From Enterovibrio calviensis DSM 14347 (lineage in GTDB: Bacteria; Pseudomonadota; Gammaproteobacteria; Enterobacterales; Vibrionaceae), in contig NZ_KK211217.1 in the NCBI RefSeq assembly GCF_000621165.1, positions 124,001-188,000 on the forward strand: a stretch of 64,000 bases of DNA, given 5' to 3'. The notes below the pieces were generated by a model that saw only the letters and a list, made by a program, of their open reading frames with translations, searched no databases and was not told where the DNA came from. Both the position numbers and the translations under genes were made by a program. Positions 55,701-63,999 of the stretch are shown here, one piece after another; within the stretch, counting starts at the first letter, position 1, and each line of letters begins with the position of its first letter.

Positions 55701-57291
55701 GGATACCGCTTCGAACCTCGTCGACGTCGATATAGCGTCCGACGCCATTGCCCATGAAGAGTTAGCTGGTGGTGAGACAGACGTTGAAAGCGTTGAACAA
55801 CAAGACTCTGACGCAGAACTAGACGCTGAACAAGAACACGAGGCTGAAACTCAAGAGGTTGAATCACAACCTGTTGAAGAACGAGCAATAGAAGAACAGG
55901 CAATAGAAGAGCTAGTGCAGGACGACGCTCCTGAACAAGCTAATGAAGGTAATGATGCTGAAAAAGATACGACTGAAGACGACGCGCCTTTAGATCTGTC
56001 GTCTCTTCCAGAGTATGACGAAGAAGCCGCGCTTGCGGACAGCGATTTTGAAGAAGTTGAATCAGGCGATCCTGTTGAAGCAGACAAAGACGACTCATCG
56101 TTTGATTTAAACGATCTGCCTGAATACACCGAAGAAGACGCAGCGGTCGATTTTGACACCACCTCTGATTTTGAGCCTGAAGCGAATGAAGTCGCAACAG
56201 CCTCTCTCGCCGACGAGGTTTCTGTCGAAAGTGAGCCTGTTGACTCTGCGAGCGTGACAGAATCACCTGAAACAGAAGAACCTGAGTCACAAGAACCTGA
56301 GTCAGAAGAAACGGCTGAACAGCCAAGCGAGAGCGCAGAATCGACCTTCACAGCAACAGAAAGTAATACGCTAGCATTTCCACCGGTAGACCCTATCAGT
56401 CTTGATGACTTGGGTGAGTTCGATGAGGATGATGCATTAGGTGCAGCGCTTGATGAACAACGAGAGCTGGACGAAGCGGTACCAGAAAGCGAACGTAGCC
56501 AGTTCTCGCAAGCTTCAGCAGCAGCGTCGCAAGCACCGTATCGAGCAACAGAGCTTAATGACATCGCTGAATTGGAAGACGATGCACATCAAGTTGCTGG
56601 CCTCAATATGGAAGCCTTACTTTCTGAGCCTCTTGATGATGATCAAATGGGGTTGGGCGATTTCCAAACCGTAACGTCGGAAACGGCAGAAGCGGATGAA
56701 GCGAAAGACGTCCTGCATTCATTGGAAGACGCGGACTACTCTGAAAGCGGAGACGAAGATGAGTCCTTCCATCTCTCTGAAGGGCTAGAGGAGTCAGACG
56801 ATCTCGATATCCCCGATGACGAGAGTGGTATCTGGCACGCAGAGCAAACTCCAGAGCCTGAGCTTGAAAGTGAAGATTGGTCTCAACAGCCTGAAATCCT
56901 TGGCGATGAAATCAAATCGATGGATTTGGATGCCGATCTTGAAGGGCTACTTGATGAAGCTGAGAGTGAATTGGTCGAGTCCTCATCCAACGGTGATGGC
57001 TTCATCAGCATTGATGAACTGATGAAAGATGACGGCTTGCCACAAGATGACCCTGATTCAGCGACGATGGATCTTGATGTTGGGCTCGATGATTTCCCTG
57101 ACGTACTGAGCGATATTCAACCAGTGGACGTCGACAGTAGCGGTGAAGCCGCAACCAACATGGATTTGGCAAAAGCCTATCTGGAAATGAATGATATTGA
57201 TGGTGCAATTCAATTGCTTGAACAAGTCATGCAAGGCGATGATTCAACGCTAAAAGAAGAAGCCCGCATGATGATTGAAAAGCTGCACTAA
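52717..57291 (+). CDS. hubP: Polar organiser HubP / FimV-family protein
   Basis: HubP is the polar landmark of vibrios; it recruits ParA1 (chromosome origin), ParC (chemotaxis) and FlhG (flagellum). The 1524-residue product has an N-terminal hydrophobic segment (about residues 30-47), a LysM domain (about 87-145) for cell-wall binding, a Met/Lys/Pro-rich linker and a coiled coil (about 250-310). A membrane segment (about 326-350) is followed by a very acidic cytoplasmic part of about 1000 residues, and a C-terminal FimV/TPR domain ends the protein (LAKAYLEMNDIDGAIQLLEQVM). The start is uncertain: ATG 52717 abuts AGGGG, and GTG 52726 has better spacing. Repeated DTDALLDEL-type motifs lie at 54270-55500. 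Confidence 0.92.
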   Translation: MRAVSDADFYNTMKQTLFSSQASRRFGKLLAVSTLLLSLAATFSVHSAIRILGPVDESPAPSTVTPLSQATQTASTVNRRQTVGPTRDNDTLWSIATRNQPNSAVSVYQTVGAIFRLNPNAFEDQNIHGLIPGSTLLMPTLTEIRRESTDDVAQRLQIDQRRKDAQRGINRQPLSQQVAATPEKPAQPEMMAPAEKAKPVTAPEKMAKPDVPKKPEMADMDASSQSEMAMKDGDKMGADMTPPKPDMGSVQEQIDESDLQMGKLVESNHILKIRLAEVQNELSVLKEQMTGDEALTEEIKSFLEAQKMRQAQMEMKEPSFIESLMASPLMLATVAIIPALLVIGIAAFIIMRRRKKDDDIEEPEGLDGEEPDLPVIMVPDVDDDELVLEDDELEVTDDTDADDLFGDEGIFDSELDDINLSDSLELSDEPTESGLDIDGDSDFSTDTDLDSMSDDDFSASTELNVEASTEGAIGLEDMERALDEMASQPEESELSPDEALAAMWEQSLSGGDDADVDDIDALLNATQTADEEPAADEPAGDDQSAADAAIAEAEAAFAAAAAEDDDDITNEALFDKVLDDEPEVDLSQDINLSDDDLDDILNEAQAEQTPSEISEDDPFEEDNTAMLDEFLDDVISIDDVEDSLTEGDSDNDVQLDGTDALLDELLDDEALDDDGNPIAPQDVDDTDSLSIAAERDTDDISDTDALLDEFVGDDDDLLDETALLDEAIDDDDLLAELVGEPSDDENVDLGDTDALLDELVGDDDDLEDESALLDEVPEDDLLNDELISLDDDLVLDDVDVQATEPLDAIDADDDLLPASIEEEPLDALAESMVDEAIDDVTIEAEQAEQAEQAEQAEQAEEAELDPSESDMDLLDSLLDEGEPTPDTEPMPAFDASPDSLEALDAEKKETPEASQDDIDLLDSLLGQDDDAAASADLDAEESTEMSSSDETALDREDDLVGDIEESIEEEPFVSSADEIDLDDAFAAIDAASDDQDTASNLVDVDIASDAIAHEELAGGETDVESVEQQDSDAELDAEQEHEAETQEVESQPVEERAIEEQAIEELVQDDAPEQANEGNDAEKDTTEDDAPLDLSSLPEYDEEAALADSDFEEVESGDPVEADKDDSSFDLNDLPEYTEEDAAVDFDTTSDFEPEANEVATASLADEVSVESEPVDSASVTESPETEEPESQEPESEETAEQPSESAESTFTATESNTLAFPPVDPISLDDLGEFDEDDALGAALDEQRELDEAVPESERSQFSQASAAASQAPYRATELNDIAELEDDAHQVAGLNMEALLSEPLDDDQMGLGDFQTVTSETAEADEAKDVLHSLEDADYSESGDEDESFHLSEGLEESDDLDIPDDESGIWHAEQTPEPELESEDWSQQPEILGDEIKSMDLDADLEGLLDEAESELVESSSNGDGFISIDELMKDDGLPQDDPDSATMDLDVGLDDFPDVLSDIQPVDVDSSGEAATNMDLAKAYLEMNDIDGAIQLLEQVMQGDDSTLKEEARMMIEKLH
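54680..55012 (+). repeat. Degenerate acidic repeats in the HubP cytoplasmic domain
   Basis: GTDALLDELLDDE, DTDALLDEFVGDDDD and DTDALLDELVGDDDD are encoded at about 54680, 54815 and 54964, each followed by a second [ED][TS]ALLDE unit or similar. Related forms (DDIDALLNAT, DMDLLDSLLDE, DDIDLLDSLLGQDDD) lie at 54265, 55325 and 55462. DNA identity is low. Vibrio cholerae HubP has long, nearly identical acidic repeats at the same place. Confidence 0.7.
55244..55296 (+). repeat. Nine-base tandem repeat in hubP
   Basis: GCTGAACAA is repeated five times in perfect tandem, with partial units on both sides, encoding (AEQ)n within the acidic domain. A nine-base unit keeps the frame, so copy-number change would lengthen or shorten the protein by three residues. 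Confidence 0.9.
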
Positions 57292-57331
57292 GCGTGAGAT
57301 TCGAATAAGCGCAGCAAGGCAATCACGACAA

Positions 57332-57363
57332 TAAAAAACGGCAGGGGAGACCCTGCCGTTTTT
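57332..57363 (+). terminator. Terminator after hubP
   Basis: AAAAAACGGCAGGG and CCCTGCCGTTTTT form a strong stem around GAGA, with A and T tracts. Confidence 0.9.
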
Positions 57364-57370
57364 GTATCTC

Positions 57371-57430
57371 TATACCCCTATAACCTTGCGAAGTTCCCTG
57401 AAACCTGCATCTTCAACTTGCTTGGGTATA
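57371..57430. repeat. Dispersed palindromic repeat, copy 3
   Basis: It begins TATACCCCTATAACCTTGC and ends TTCAACTTGCTTGGGTATA, with CCTGAAACCTGCATCTTC in the middle. The central GCATCTTC and the terminal CTTGGGTATA match the repeat family of copies 1 and 2. It is the longest and least symmetrical copy. Confidence 0.75.
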
Positions 57431-57508
57431 CTCATCGCTGCATTTTACGATGAGACAGGTATAATGCGCGGCTTCATATCTTCGAATGATGGCATTGGGC
57501 GGCACTGG

Positions 57509-57536
57509 ATCTTGCTGGGGACAACACCCGCAAGAT
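57509..57536 (+). other. Bulged hairpin in the truA leader
   Basis: ATCTTGC pairs with GCAAGAT; after a single bulged T, GGG pairs with CCC around a short loop (GACAACA). It lies about 107 bases before the truA ATG. It has no U-tract of terminator strength. Confidence 0.35.
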
Positions 57537-57643
57537 AAAGGTTGGCCAGACAAAAACGCACTCAGGGCCATTATGGCCAGGTTTGTATGTCGTCATTGTT
57601 GTTCGAAGATCAGGTTATAAATAGCAAAGACAGAGACAAAAGA

Positions 57644-58438
57644 ATGAGAATTGCCCTGGGCGTTGAATATGATGGTGCAAAATACTTTGGCTGGCAGAGA
57701 CAGCGAGAAGTGCCCAGTGTGCAGGAGCATTTAGAAAAGGCCCTGTCTAAGATTGCGAATCAGCCAATTGAAGTTCAATGCGCAGGTCGCACCGATGCTG
57801 GCGTTCATGGCACAGGTCAGGTTGTTCACTTTGATGTGGATGTCAATCGCCCCCTTCGAGCATGGACCATGGGAGTTAACACCCATTTACCTGATGCCAT
57901 CGCCGTGCGTTGGGCTAAGGAAGTGCCAGAAGAGTTTCATGCGCGCTTCACTGCCACGGCGCGTCGCTATCGCTATATCATTTACAACCATGCGCTGCGA
58001 CCAGGTATTCTTCGTCATGGCGTGACGCACTGCCATGATGAGCTAGATGAAACACTGATGCATGAAGCGGGACAATACTTGCTCGGTGAGAACGACTTTA
58101 CGTCGTTCCGCGCTATTCATTGTCAGTCAAAAACACCGTGGCGGAACATCCATCATTTAAATGTGACTCGACAGGGGCGTTTCGTGATCATAGATATCAA
58201 GGCCAATGCGTTTGTGCACCACATGGTACGCAACATTGCAGGTAGCTTGATTGAAGTAGGACGAAAACAGCAGAAACCAGAATGGGTTGAATGGTTGCTA
58301 GGTGTCAAAGACCGCAATTTGGCTGCTGCAACCGGAAAGGCGGGGGGCTTATATCTGGTAGATGTTGAATACCCAGAACGATTTGAGCTGCCTGAAGCGC
58401 CAATTGGTCCCCTATTTTTGCCAGATACGCAGTGCTAG
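57644..58438 (+). CDS. truA: tRNA pseudouridine(38-40) synthase TruA
   Basis: TruA makes pseudouridine at positions 38-40 of many tRNAs. I choose ATG 57644 ([11 protein letters not shown]), where family similarity begins; the open frame extends to 57542 and includes an ATG at 57587. The 264-residue product has catalytic Asp51 in [16 protein letters not shown] and the family blocks [12 protein letters not shown] and [14 protein letters not shown]. The position between hubP/fimV and accD is the usual one in vibrios and enterobacteria. Confidence 0.95.
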   Translation: MRIALGVEYDGAKYFGWQRQREVPSVQEHLEKALSKIANQPIEVQCAGRTDAGVHGTGQVVHFDVDVNRPLRAWTMGVNTHLPDAIAVRWAKEVPEEFHARFTATARRYRYIIYNHALRPGILRHGVTHCHDELDETLMHEAGQYLLGENDFTSFRAIHCQSKTPWRNIHHLNVTRQGRFVIIDIKANAFVHHMVRNIAGSLIEVGRKQQKPEWVEWLLGVKDRNLAAATGKAGGLYLVDVEYPERFELPEAPIGPLFLPDTQC

Positions 58439-58691
58439 TCACTGACAGTTGGCAAAAAAATCGACATATTGATTAAAACGTGTGCAAGTAATTTGCAGGC
58501 ACGCGTACGCAAGGCTAGGCAAAAAATAGGTAGTACCAGTTTTTTGTCCAAAGTCTTAACAAGTTGTGTTTTAATTCCTTGTTGAATTTGCAAATATCCA
58601 GGCCACTTGTCACCGTTCACATTGAGACAGCTCGATAACATAGAGCCTCAGGTGGTCAAAATGACAGGTGCTCCATTAGAAAAGGTCGTTC

Positions 58692-59618
58692 ATGAGCTGG
58701 CTTGAAAAAATACTGACAAAAAGCAATATTGGTTCTTCACGTAAAGTCTCAATTCCTGAAGGCGTATGGACCAAATGTGGGTCTTGTGAGCAGGTGCTTT
58801 ATCACGCAGAGCTTGAGCGTAACCTGCACGTGTGTCCGAAGTGTGACCATCACATGCGTATGACAGCACGTAAGCGTCTAGAGACTTTCCTAGATGAAGG
58901 AAAAGGCACTGAACTCGGTCAAGAGCTAGAGCCAAAAGATCTGCTCAAGTTCCGTGATTCTAAAAAGTACAAAGATCGTCTGTCTGCGGCGCAAAAGGCG
59001 AGCGGCGAGAAAGACGCATTGGTTGTCATGAAAGGCGAAATCCTTGGTATGCCTGTTGTTGCCGCTTCCTTTGAATTTGCATTCATGGGTGGCTCAATGG
59101 GTGCTGTCGTTGGTGCGCGTTTTGTGCGTGCCGTAGAGCAAGCGATTGAAGACAAATGTGGATTTGTGTGTTTCTCTGCCAGTGGTGGTGCACGCATGCA
59201 AGAAGCATTGACGTCGCTGATGCAAATGGCAAAAACCAGTGCTGCACTAGAACGTCTTTCTGCAAAAGGTCTTCCGTTTATTTCGGTACTGACAGACCCA
59301 ACCTTTGGTGGTGTGACAGCAAGCTTTGCGATGCTGGGTGACATTAACATTGGTGAGCCTAAGGCACTGATTGGCTTTGCTGGACAGCGAGTGATTGAGC
59401 AAACCGTACGTGAGAAGCTGCCAGAAGGCTTCCAGCGCAGCGAGTTCTTGCTAGAACACGGTGCCATCGACATGATTGTGGACCGCCGCGAAATGCGTCA
59501 GCGCATTGGTGGCTTGTTGGCAAAAATGACCAACCATGAATCACCGCTTGTTGTGCCTGTGGAACAACCTTTAGTCGGTGAGGTTATCGAAGCCGAACCG
59601 ACAAAAGATACAGAATAA
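58692..59618 (+). CDS. accD: Acetyl-CoA carboxylase carboxyltransferase beta subunit
   Basis: AccD, with AccA, transfers the carboxyl group from biotin to acetyl-CoA to give malonyl-CoA. The 308-residue product has a zinc ribbon with Cys29, Cys32, Cys48 and Cys51 and the crotonase-fold carboxyltransferase domain. That domain contains [19 protein letters not shown] and [15 protein letters not shown] sequences. A 250-base upstream region should hold its promoter, and a terminator follows. Confidence 0.97.
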   Translation: MSWLEKILTKSNIGSSRKVSIPEGVWTKCGSCEQVLYHAELERNLHVCPKCDHHMRMTARKRLETFLDEGKGTELGQELEPKDLLKFRDSKKYKDRLSAAQKASGEKDALVVMKGEILGMPVVAASFEFAFMGGSMGAVVGARFVRAVEQAIEDKCGFVCFSASGGARMQEALTSLMQMAKTSAALERLSAKGLPFISVLTDPTFGGVTASFAMLGDINIGEPKALIGFAGQRVIEQTVREKLPEGFQRSEFLLEHGAIDMIVDRREMRQRIGGLLAKMTNHESPLVVPVEQPLVGEVIEAEPTKDTE

Positions 59619-59639
59619 ACGTCCCACAAATGAACATCG

Positions 59640-59670
59640 AAAGAGCGCCTTATGGCGCTCTTTGTCTTTT
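59640..59670 (+). terminator. Terminator after accD
   Basis: AAAGAGCGCC and GGCGCTCTTT form a perfect stem around TTAT, followed by GTCTTTT. Confidence 0.85.
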
Positions 59671-59712
59671 AGCTGATATGATTGAAGTATTGAAAGCCCA
59701 AATAGAATACTG

Positions 59713-60981
59713 ATGTCAGAACATATTTCTCCCAGCGCGACTGCGCCATTGTCTGAGTGGTTGTCTTATCTTGAATCACTCCATACCAGTGCCATCGATC
59801 TTGGACTGGATCGCGTCGCACTTGTCGGTCAAAAAGGCCAACTAACGAAGCCTGCGCCAAAAGTCATCACAGTCGCTGGTACTAACGGCAAAGGATCTAC
59901 CTGTGCCATTATTGAAGCGATTCTTCAAAAGGCTGGTTATAAAACCGGTGTATACAGCTCTCCTCATCTCATTCGTTACAACGAACGTGTCCGTATCAAC
60001 GGAAAAGAACTTGATGATGAACGTCATTCAGAAGCTTTTGCGGCGGTTGAATCACTCAGGGGCGATACCAGCTTAAGCTTGTTTGAATTCGGAACATTGG
60101 CAGCTCTTTGGTTGTTTATGGATAACCAGATTGACGTTGCTATTATCGAAGTGGGCTTAGGCGGTCGCTTGGACGCAACAAACATTGTTGATCATGATGT
60201 ATCGGTGATTACCAGCTTGGCCATTGACCATGTTGATTGGCTAGGCGATGACATAGAAGTGATTGGCTTCGAGAAAGCCGGTATTTTCCGTTCTGGAAAA
60301 CCAGCTGTTTGTGGCCAGCCAGAGCCACCTGCCAGCGTCGCCGCTCATGCCGATGATATTGGTTCGGAGCTTCATCAGGTTGGTTATCAATTTACCTATG
60401 AGCAACAAGATAATACGTGGCATTGGCAATGTGGTGCATTTGATTTACGCGATTTACCTGTTCCGAACCTTCCGCTCCCAAATGCCGCCACGGCGTTGAT
60501 GGCGTTGGGGTTGTCAGAGCTTGATGTGACTGACGAGCAAATTGTTGAAGGGTTGCGTACTGTAACGTTGGCGGGTCGCATGCAAACGGTGTCTCAGTCA
60601 CCGCTGATCATTTTGGATGTGGCGCACAACCCGCATTCTGCTGCGTATTTAGCGAATCAAATATCATCTCTTAAGCAAGATGCTGATGCTAAGATTCATG
60701 CTGTTGTGGCAATGCTGCATGACAAGGACATCTCGGCAACGCTCGATGTCATGAAGTCGGTCGTCGATGTTTGGTATCCGGCTTCGTTAACGGGGCCAAG
60801 AGCAGCCGATTGGCAGCAACTTGTTCATTTCCTGCCTGACCATGTTGAAGGTTACGCATCTCCTGTTGAAGCATTTGAAGCCGCGAAAGCTGCTTTGACG
60901 TGGAAAGGTGATGTGCTCATTGTCTTTGGTTCATTCCACACAGTCGGCGAAATCGCTGATCATCTCGCTCAAACGGAGTAA
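59713..60981 (+). CDS. folC: Dihydrofolate/folylpolyglutamate synthase
   Basis: FolC makes dihydrofolate and adds glutamates to folates. The 422-residue product has the P-loop GTNGKGST (about residues 56-63), the dihydropteroate/folate region YSSPHLIRYNERV, GLGGRLDATN and the C-terminal domain motif ILDVAHNPHSA. dedD follows after two bases and cvpA-purF after it, the common accD-folC-dedD-cvpA-purF order. Confidence 0.96.
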   Translation: MSEHISPSATAPLSEWLSYLESLHTSAIDLGLDRVALVGQKGQLTKPAPKVITVAGTNGKGSTCAIIEAILQKAGYKTGVYSSPHLIRYNERVRINGKELDDERHSEAFAAVESLRGDTSLSLFEFGTLAALWLFMDNQIDVAIIEVGLGGRLDATNIVDHDVSVITSLAIDHVDWLGDDIEVIGFEKAGIFRSGKPAVCGQPEPPASVAAHADDIGSELHQVGYQFTYEQQDNTWHWQCGAFDLRDLPVPNLPLPNAATALMALGLSELDVTDEQIVEGLRTVTLAGRMQTVSQSPLIILDVAHNPHSAAYLANQISSLKQDADAKIHAVVAMLHDKDISATLDVMKSVVDVWYPASLTGPRAADWQQLVHFLPDHVEGYASPVEAFEAAKAALTWKGDVLIVFGSFHTVGEIADHLAQTE

Positions 60982-60983
60982 AT

Positions 60984-61556
60984 GTGGCAACTCAGTTTCA
61001 AAATCGCTTAGTCGGCACGCTTATTTTGGTTTCGCTCGGCGTCATTTTCCTACCTGACGTATTTGATGGTGAAAAAGCGCATTATCAAGAGAGTTTTCAA
61101 GCAATTCCTCTCCAAGAGGACTTTGATGAATCACTACTTGAAGCGTCGGTTTTGCCACCTGAAGAAGTGGAATCGTTTCTTCCCCCTGAAGACCCTGTGC
61201 TCGTCACCATTGATGACGAAGGGACATCAGTAAGCCAGGATACTGTTTCGGAAGAGGTTAACTCTCAGGTTGCCGTTGCAAACTCTCAGCCGAAAGCAGG
61301 GTATGAAGATTCAGCGTGGATCATTCGTCTTGGTACGTTCCGCAATATTGATAACGCCAAAAGTTTGGTGTCAAAGTTGCGTAAAAAGGGCTACCCAGCA
61401 CAGTTGATGCCGCGTGATGTTAAAGAAGGCGAGTTGGCGCGTGTTGAAATTGGACCTAACGTCTCCAAAGACAAATTGGCTTCAATGACAGCAGATTTAG
61501 AGTCTTTGACCGGATTGAAAGGTCAACTGCTCAGATTTAACCCACTCAACCCATAA
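60984..61556 (+). CDS. dedD: SPOR-domain cell division protein DedD
   Basis: DedD localises to the septum through its SPOR domain, which binds denuded glycan strands. The 190-residue product starts at GTG 60984 (behind GGAG), with a membrane segment at about residues 9-25, a Glu/Pro-rich periplasmic linker and a C-terminal SPOR domain. That domain begins at about residue 110 (AWIIRLGTFRNIDNAKSLVSKL, ARVEIGP). Confidence 0.92.
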   Translation: MATQFQNRLVGTLILVSLGVIFLPDVFDGEKAHYQESFQAIPLQEDFDESLLEASVLPPEEVESFLPPEDPVLVTIDDEGTSVSQDTVSEEVNSQVAVANSQPKAGYEDSAWIIRLGTFRNIDNAKSLVSKLRKKGYPAQLMPRDVKEGELARVEIGPNVSKDKLASMTADLESLTGLKGQLLRFNPLNP

Positions 61557-61619
61557 GAAAACGTTTGCGTCGTCATTTTTTCTGTTAAAATGCGCGCGAA
61601 TCGCTCAGATGATTAAAAG

Positions 61620-62111
61620 ATGAATTGGATAGATTACATCATAATTGGAGTGATCAGCTTTTCAGCATTGATAAGCTTGGTCCGTGGATTTGTGAAAGAA
61701 GCCCTATCGCTGGTGATATGGTTTGGTGCCTTCTTTGTCGCCAGTAACTTTTACCCGCAATTGGCGGCTTACTTCACTAATATTCATGACGAAATGATTC
61801 GAAATGGCGCGGCAATAGCGGCGCTGTTTGTTGCCACCTTAATCGTTGGCGCTGTGGTGAACTACGTGATTGGACAGTTAGTCCAAAAAACAGGCTTATC
61901 TGGAACGGATAGAGTGCTAGGTGTGGTTTTTGGCGGTATTCGCGGCGTACTGATTGTTGCCGCAGTATTGTTCTTTCTCGACGCATTCACTAATTTTTCC
62001 AGCGCTATCGAGTGGAAACAATCACAATTGATCCCTAGATTTGGGGTAGTGATTGAATGGTTTTTCTCGTATTTGGAGCAGAGCTCCAGCTTTTTGCCCA
62101 AGGTGATCTAG
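61620..62111 (+). CDS. cvpA: CvpA family membrane protein
   Basis: CvpA is an inner-membrane protein first linked to colicin V production; its molecular role is not settled. The 163-residue product has four hydrophobic segments and the family N-terminus [29 protein letters not shown]. It has its own short upstream gap (63 bases) after dedD and precedes purF. Confidence 0.93.
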   Translation: MNWIDYIIIGVISFSALISLVRGFVKEALSLVIWFGAFFVASNFYPQLAAYFTNIHDEMIRNGAAIAALFVATLIVGAVVNYVIGQLVQKTGLSGTDRVLGVVFGGIRGVLIVAAVLFFLDAFTNFSSAIEWKQSQLIPRFGVVIEWFFSYLEQSSSFLPKVI

Positions 62112-62195
62112 CGTCGACCTGCTTTTAGCAGTAAAGGCAGGAAAACGTAAAAACAGTTCCCTGGGCTCACTCTTGCGTTACAAGGAACAGCATAC

Positions 62196-63710
62196 ATGTG
62201 TGGGATTGTTGGAATCGTGGGTGAAACCCCGGTTAATCAGTCAATTTACGATGCGTTGACAGTACTTCAGCACCGTGGTCAGGATGCCGCCGGCATTGTT
62301 ACCATTGACAACAACCGCTTTCGCTTGAGAAAAGCGAACGGTTTGGTAAAAGATGTATTCCAACTCAAGCATATGCAACGCTTGCAGGGAACGGTTGGGA
62401 TAGGGCATGCGCGCTATCCTACCGCAGGTAGCTCGAGCGTGTCAGAAGCACAGCCGTTTTACGTTAACTCACCTTATGGTATTACGTTGGCACACAACGG
62501 CAACCTGACGAATGCGAATGAACTTCGTGAGTCACTGTTTGCTCAAGATCGCCGCCACCTTAACACCACCTCTGATTCTGAAGTTCTTCTCAATGTTCTA
62601 GCACACCAAATTGATGAAGCGACGTCGTTCCCATTGTCAGAAAACGACGTGTTTAAAGCTGTTCGTGCTGTTCACCAACAGATTCGCGGTGCCTACGCTG
62701 TTGTCGCGATGATCATTGGTCATGGTTTGATTGCCTTTCGTGACCCGCATGGCATCCGTCCATTATGTTTGGGCAAGCGCACCGTTAACAACCGTGAAGA
62801 GTACATGGTCGCATCAGAATCTGTCGCGCTAGATGCAGTTGGCTTTGATTTCGTGCGTGATGTTGCGCCGGGTGAAGCTGTCTACATCACTTTTGATGGT
62901 CAGCTATTTACTCGCCAATGTTCAGATACGCCTTCACTGTCACCTTGTATCTTTGAATTCGTGTACTTCGCACGTCCAGATTCTTTTATTGATAAGATTT
63001 CTGTTTACGCAGCACGTATTAATATGGGCAAGAAACTCGGTGCGAAGATCCGTCGCGAATGGGATGACTTAGACATTGATGTTGTTATCCCTATTCCTGA
63101 AACATCGTGCGATATCGCCTTAGAAATTGCGCAAGAGCTCAATAAGCCGTATCGCCAAGGCTTCGTGAAGAACCGCTATGTTGGCCGTACATTTATCATG
63201 CCGGGTCAGCAGCAACGTCGTAAATCTGTTCGTCGCAAACTTAATGCCATCCGTTCAGAGTTTAAAGGCAAGTCTGTACTGCTGGTGGATGACTCCATCG
63301 TACGTGGTACAACGTCTGAGCAGATCATCGAAATGGCACGTGAAGCTGGTGCAAAACGTGTTTACATGGCATCTGCTGCTCCTGAAATCCGCTTCCCTAA
63401 CGTTTATGGTATTGATATGCCTAGTGCAAATGAATTGATTGCACACGGACGTGAAGTGGATGAAATCGGCAGCATTATCGGAGCAGATGGTTTGATTTTC
63501 CAAGATTTGACGGATTTGGAAGATGCCGTACGTGAAGGTAATCCTGACGTGAAATTATTTGAAAGCTCAGTCTTTAGCGGGCAATACATTACACAAGACA
63601 TCAATCAAGCCTATCTTGAGTACATCGATAGCCTACGAAATGATGAAACCAAAGAGCTACGCGAACAACAGCAAGAGCTAGCAAACCTCGAAATCTATAA
63701 CGAGAACTAA
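62196..63710 (+). CDS. purF: Amidophosphoribosyltransferase
   Basis: PurF makes phosphoribosylamine from PRPP and glutamine, the first committed step of purine synthesis. The 504-residue product begins MCGIVGIVG, so Cys2 becomes the N-terminal nucleophile with no propeptide. The glutaminase domain has [16 protein letters not shown] and HNGNLTN, and the transferase domain has the PRPP loop [13 protein letters not shown]. The 85-base gap after cvpA is where a PurR site would be expected, but I could not identify one with confidence. Confidence 0.97.
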   Translation: MCGIVGIVGETPVNQSIYDALTVLQHRGQDAAGIVTIDNNRFRLRKANGLVKDVFQLKHMQRLQGTVGIGHARYPTAGSSSVSEAQPFYVNSPYGITLAHNGNLTNANELRESLFAQDRRHLNTTSDSEVLLNVLAHQIDEATSFPLSENDVFKAVRAVHQQIRGAYAVVAMIIGHGLIAFRDPHGIRPLCLGKRTVNNREEYMVASESVALDAVGFDFVRDVAPGEAVYITFDGQLFTRQCSDTPSLSPCIFEFVYFARPDSFIDKISVYAARINMGKKLGAKIRREWDDLDIDVVIPIPETSCDIALEIAQELNKPYRQGFVKNRYVGRTFIMPGQQQRRKSVRRKLNAIRSEFKGKSVLLVDDSIVRGTTSEQIIEMAREAGAKRVYMASAAPEIRFPNVYGIDMPSANELIAHGREVDEIGSIIGADGLIFQDLTDLEDAVREGNPDVKLFESSVFSGQYITQDINQAYLEYIDSLRNDETKELREQQQELANLEIYNEN

Positions 63711-63809
63711 GGCGACTTCCACTCGCGTTTAGCCAAGCTAATGGCTTTGGTAGATAGATAGCTGCCAATAGCTAACTGCAAAACGTGGTGAGCATCTACA
63801 TATAAAAAG

Positions 63810-63844
63810 CGCGGTCATCATTGTGATGACCGCGTTTTTTTTTT
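63810..63844. terminator. Bidirectional terminator after purF
   Basis: CGCGGTCATCA and TGATGACCGCG form a perfect 11-bp stem around TTG, with ten T residues on the right and AAAAA on the left. This suits purF and the convergent minus-strand gene at the window end. Confidence 0.92.
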
Positions 63845-63882
63845 GCCAATGTAAGTCAGTCGCGCTAGAGCAATAATCAGAT

Positions 63883-63999
63883 TTAGTCTAATTCATAAAC
63901 ATAGGGCCAAAACCCACGTTCCACATAATTACCGTGCTTGCCAAAATCGCCACGAGCAATACCAGTCCACACGTCACTACTGAGCTGGCATAAATGAAC
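63883..63999 (-). CDS. 3' end of an unidentified minus-strand gene
   Basis: The last 38 codons of a frame are open to the right edge and end in TAA at 63885-63883. The tail reads ARGDFGKHGNYVERG followed by FWPYVYELD. I do not recognise the family. Support comes from the uninterrupted frame, the plausible composition and the bidirectional terminator that separates it from purF. Confidence 0.5.
   Translation of the reverse strand, partial: VHLCQLSSDVWTGIARGDFGKHGNYVERGFWPYVYELD

Larger units (their letters stand above)
57292..57643. other. 352-base gap between hubP and truA
   Basis: It contains the hubP terminator, a copy of the ATACCCAAG palindromic repeat and a bulged hairpin at 57509-57536 in the presumed truA leader. 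I see no coding sequence; the open frame before the truA start (57542-57643) has no recognisable homology. Confidence 0.6.

Noticed and set aside
57542-57643. 34-residue N-terminal extension of TruA
   Set aside because: The family begins at the [11 protein letters not shown] segment; the extension has no similarity and a weak start.
62112-62195. PurR operator expected before purF
   Set aside because: I looked for an ACGCAAACGTTTNCNT-type site in the gap; only scattered partial matches are present, for example ACGTAAAAACAGT, which are too weak to call.
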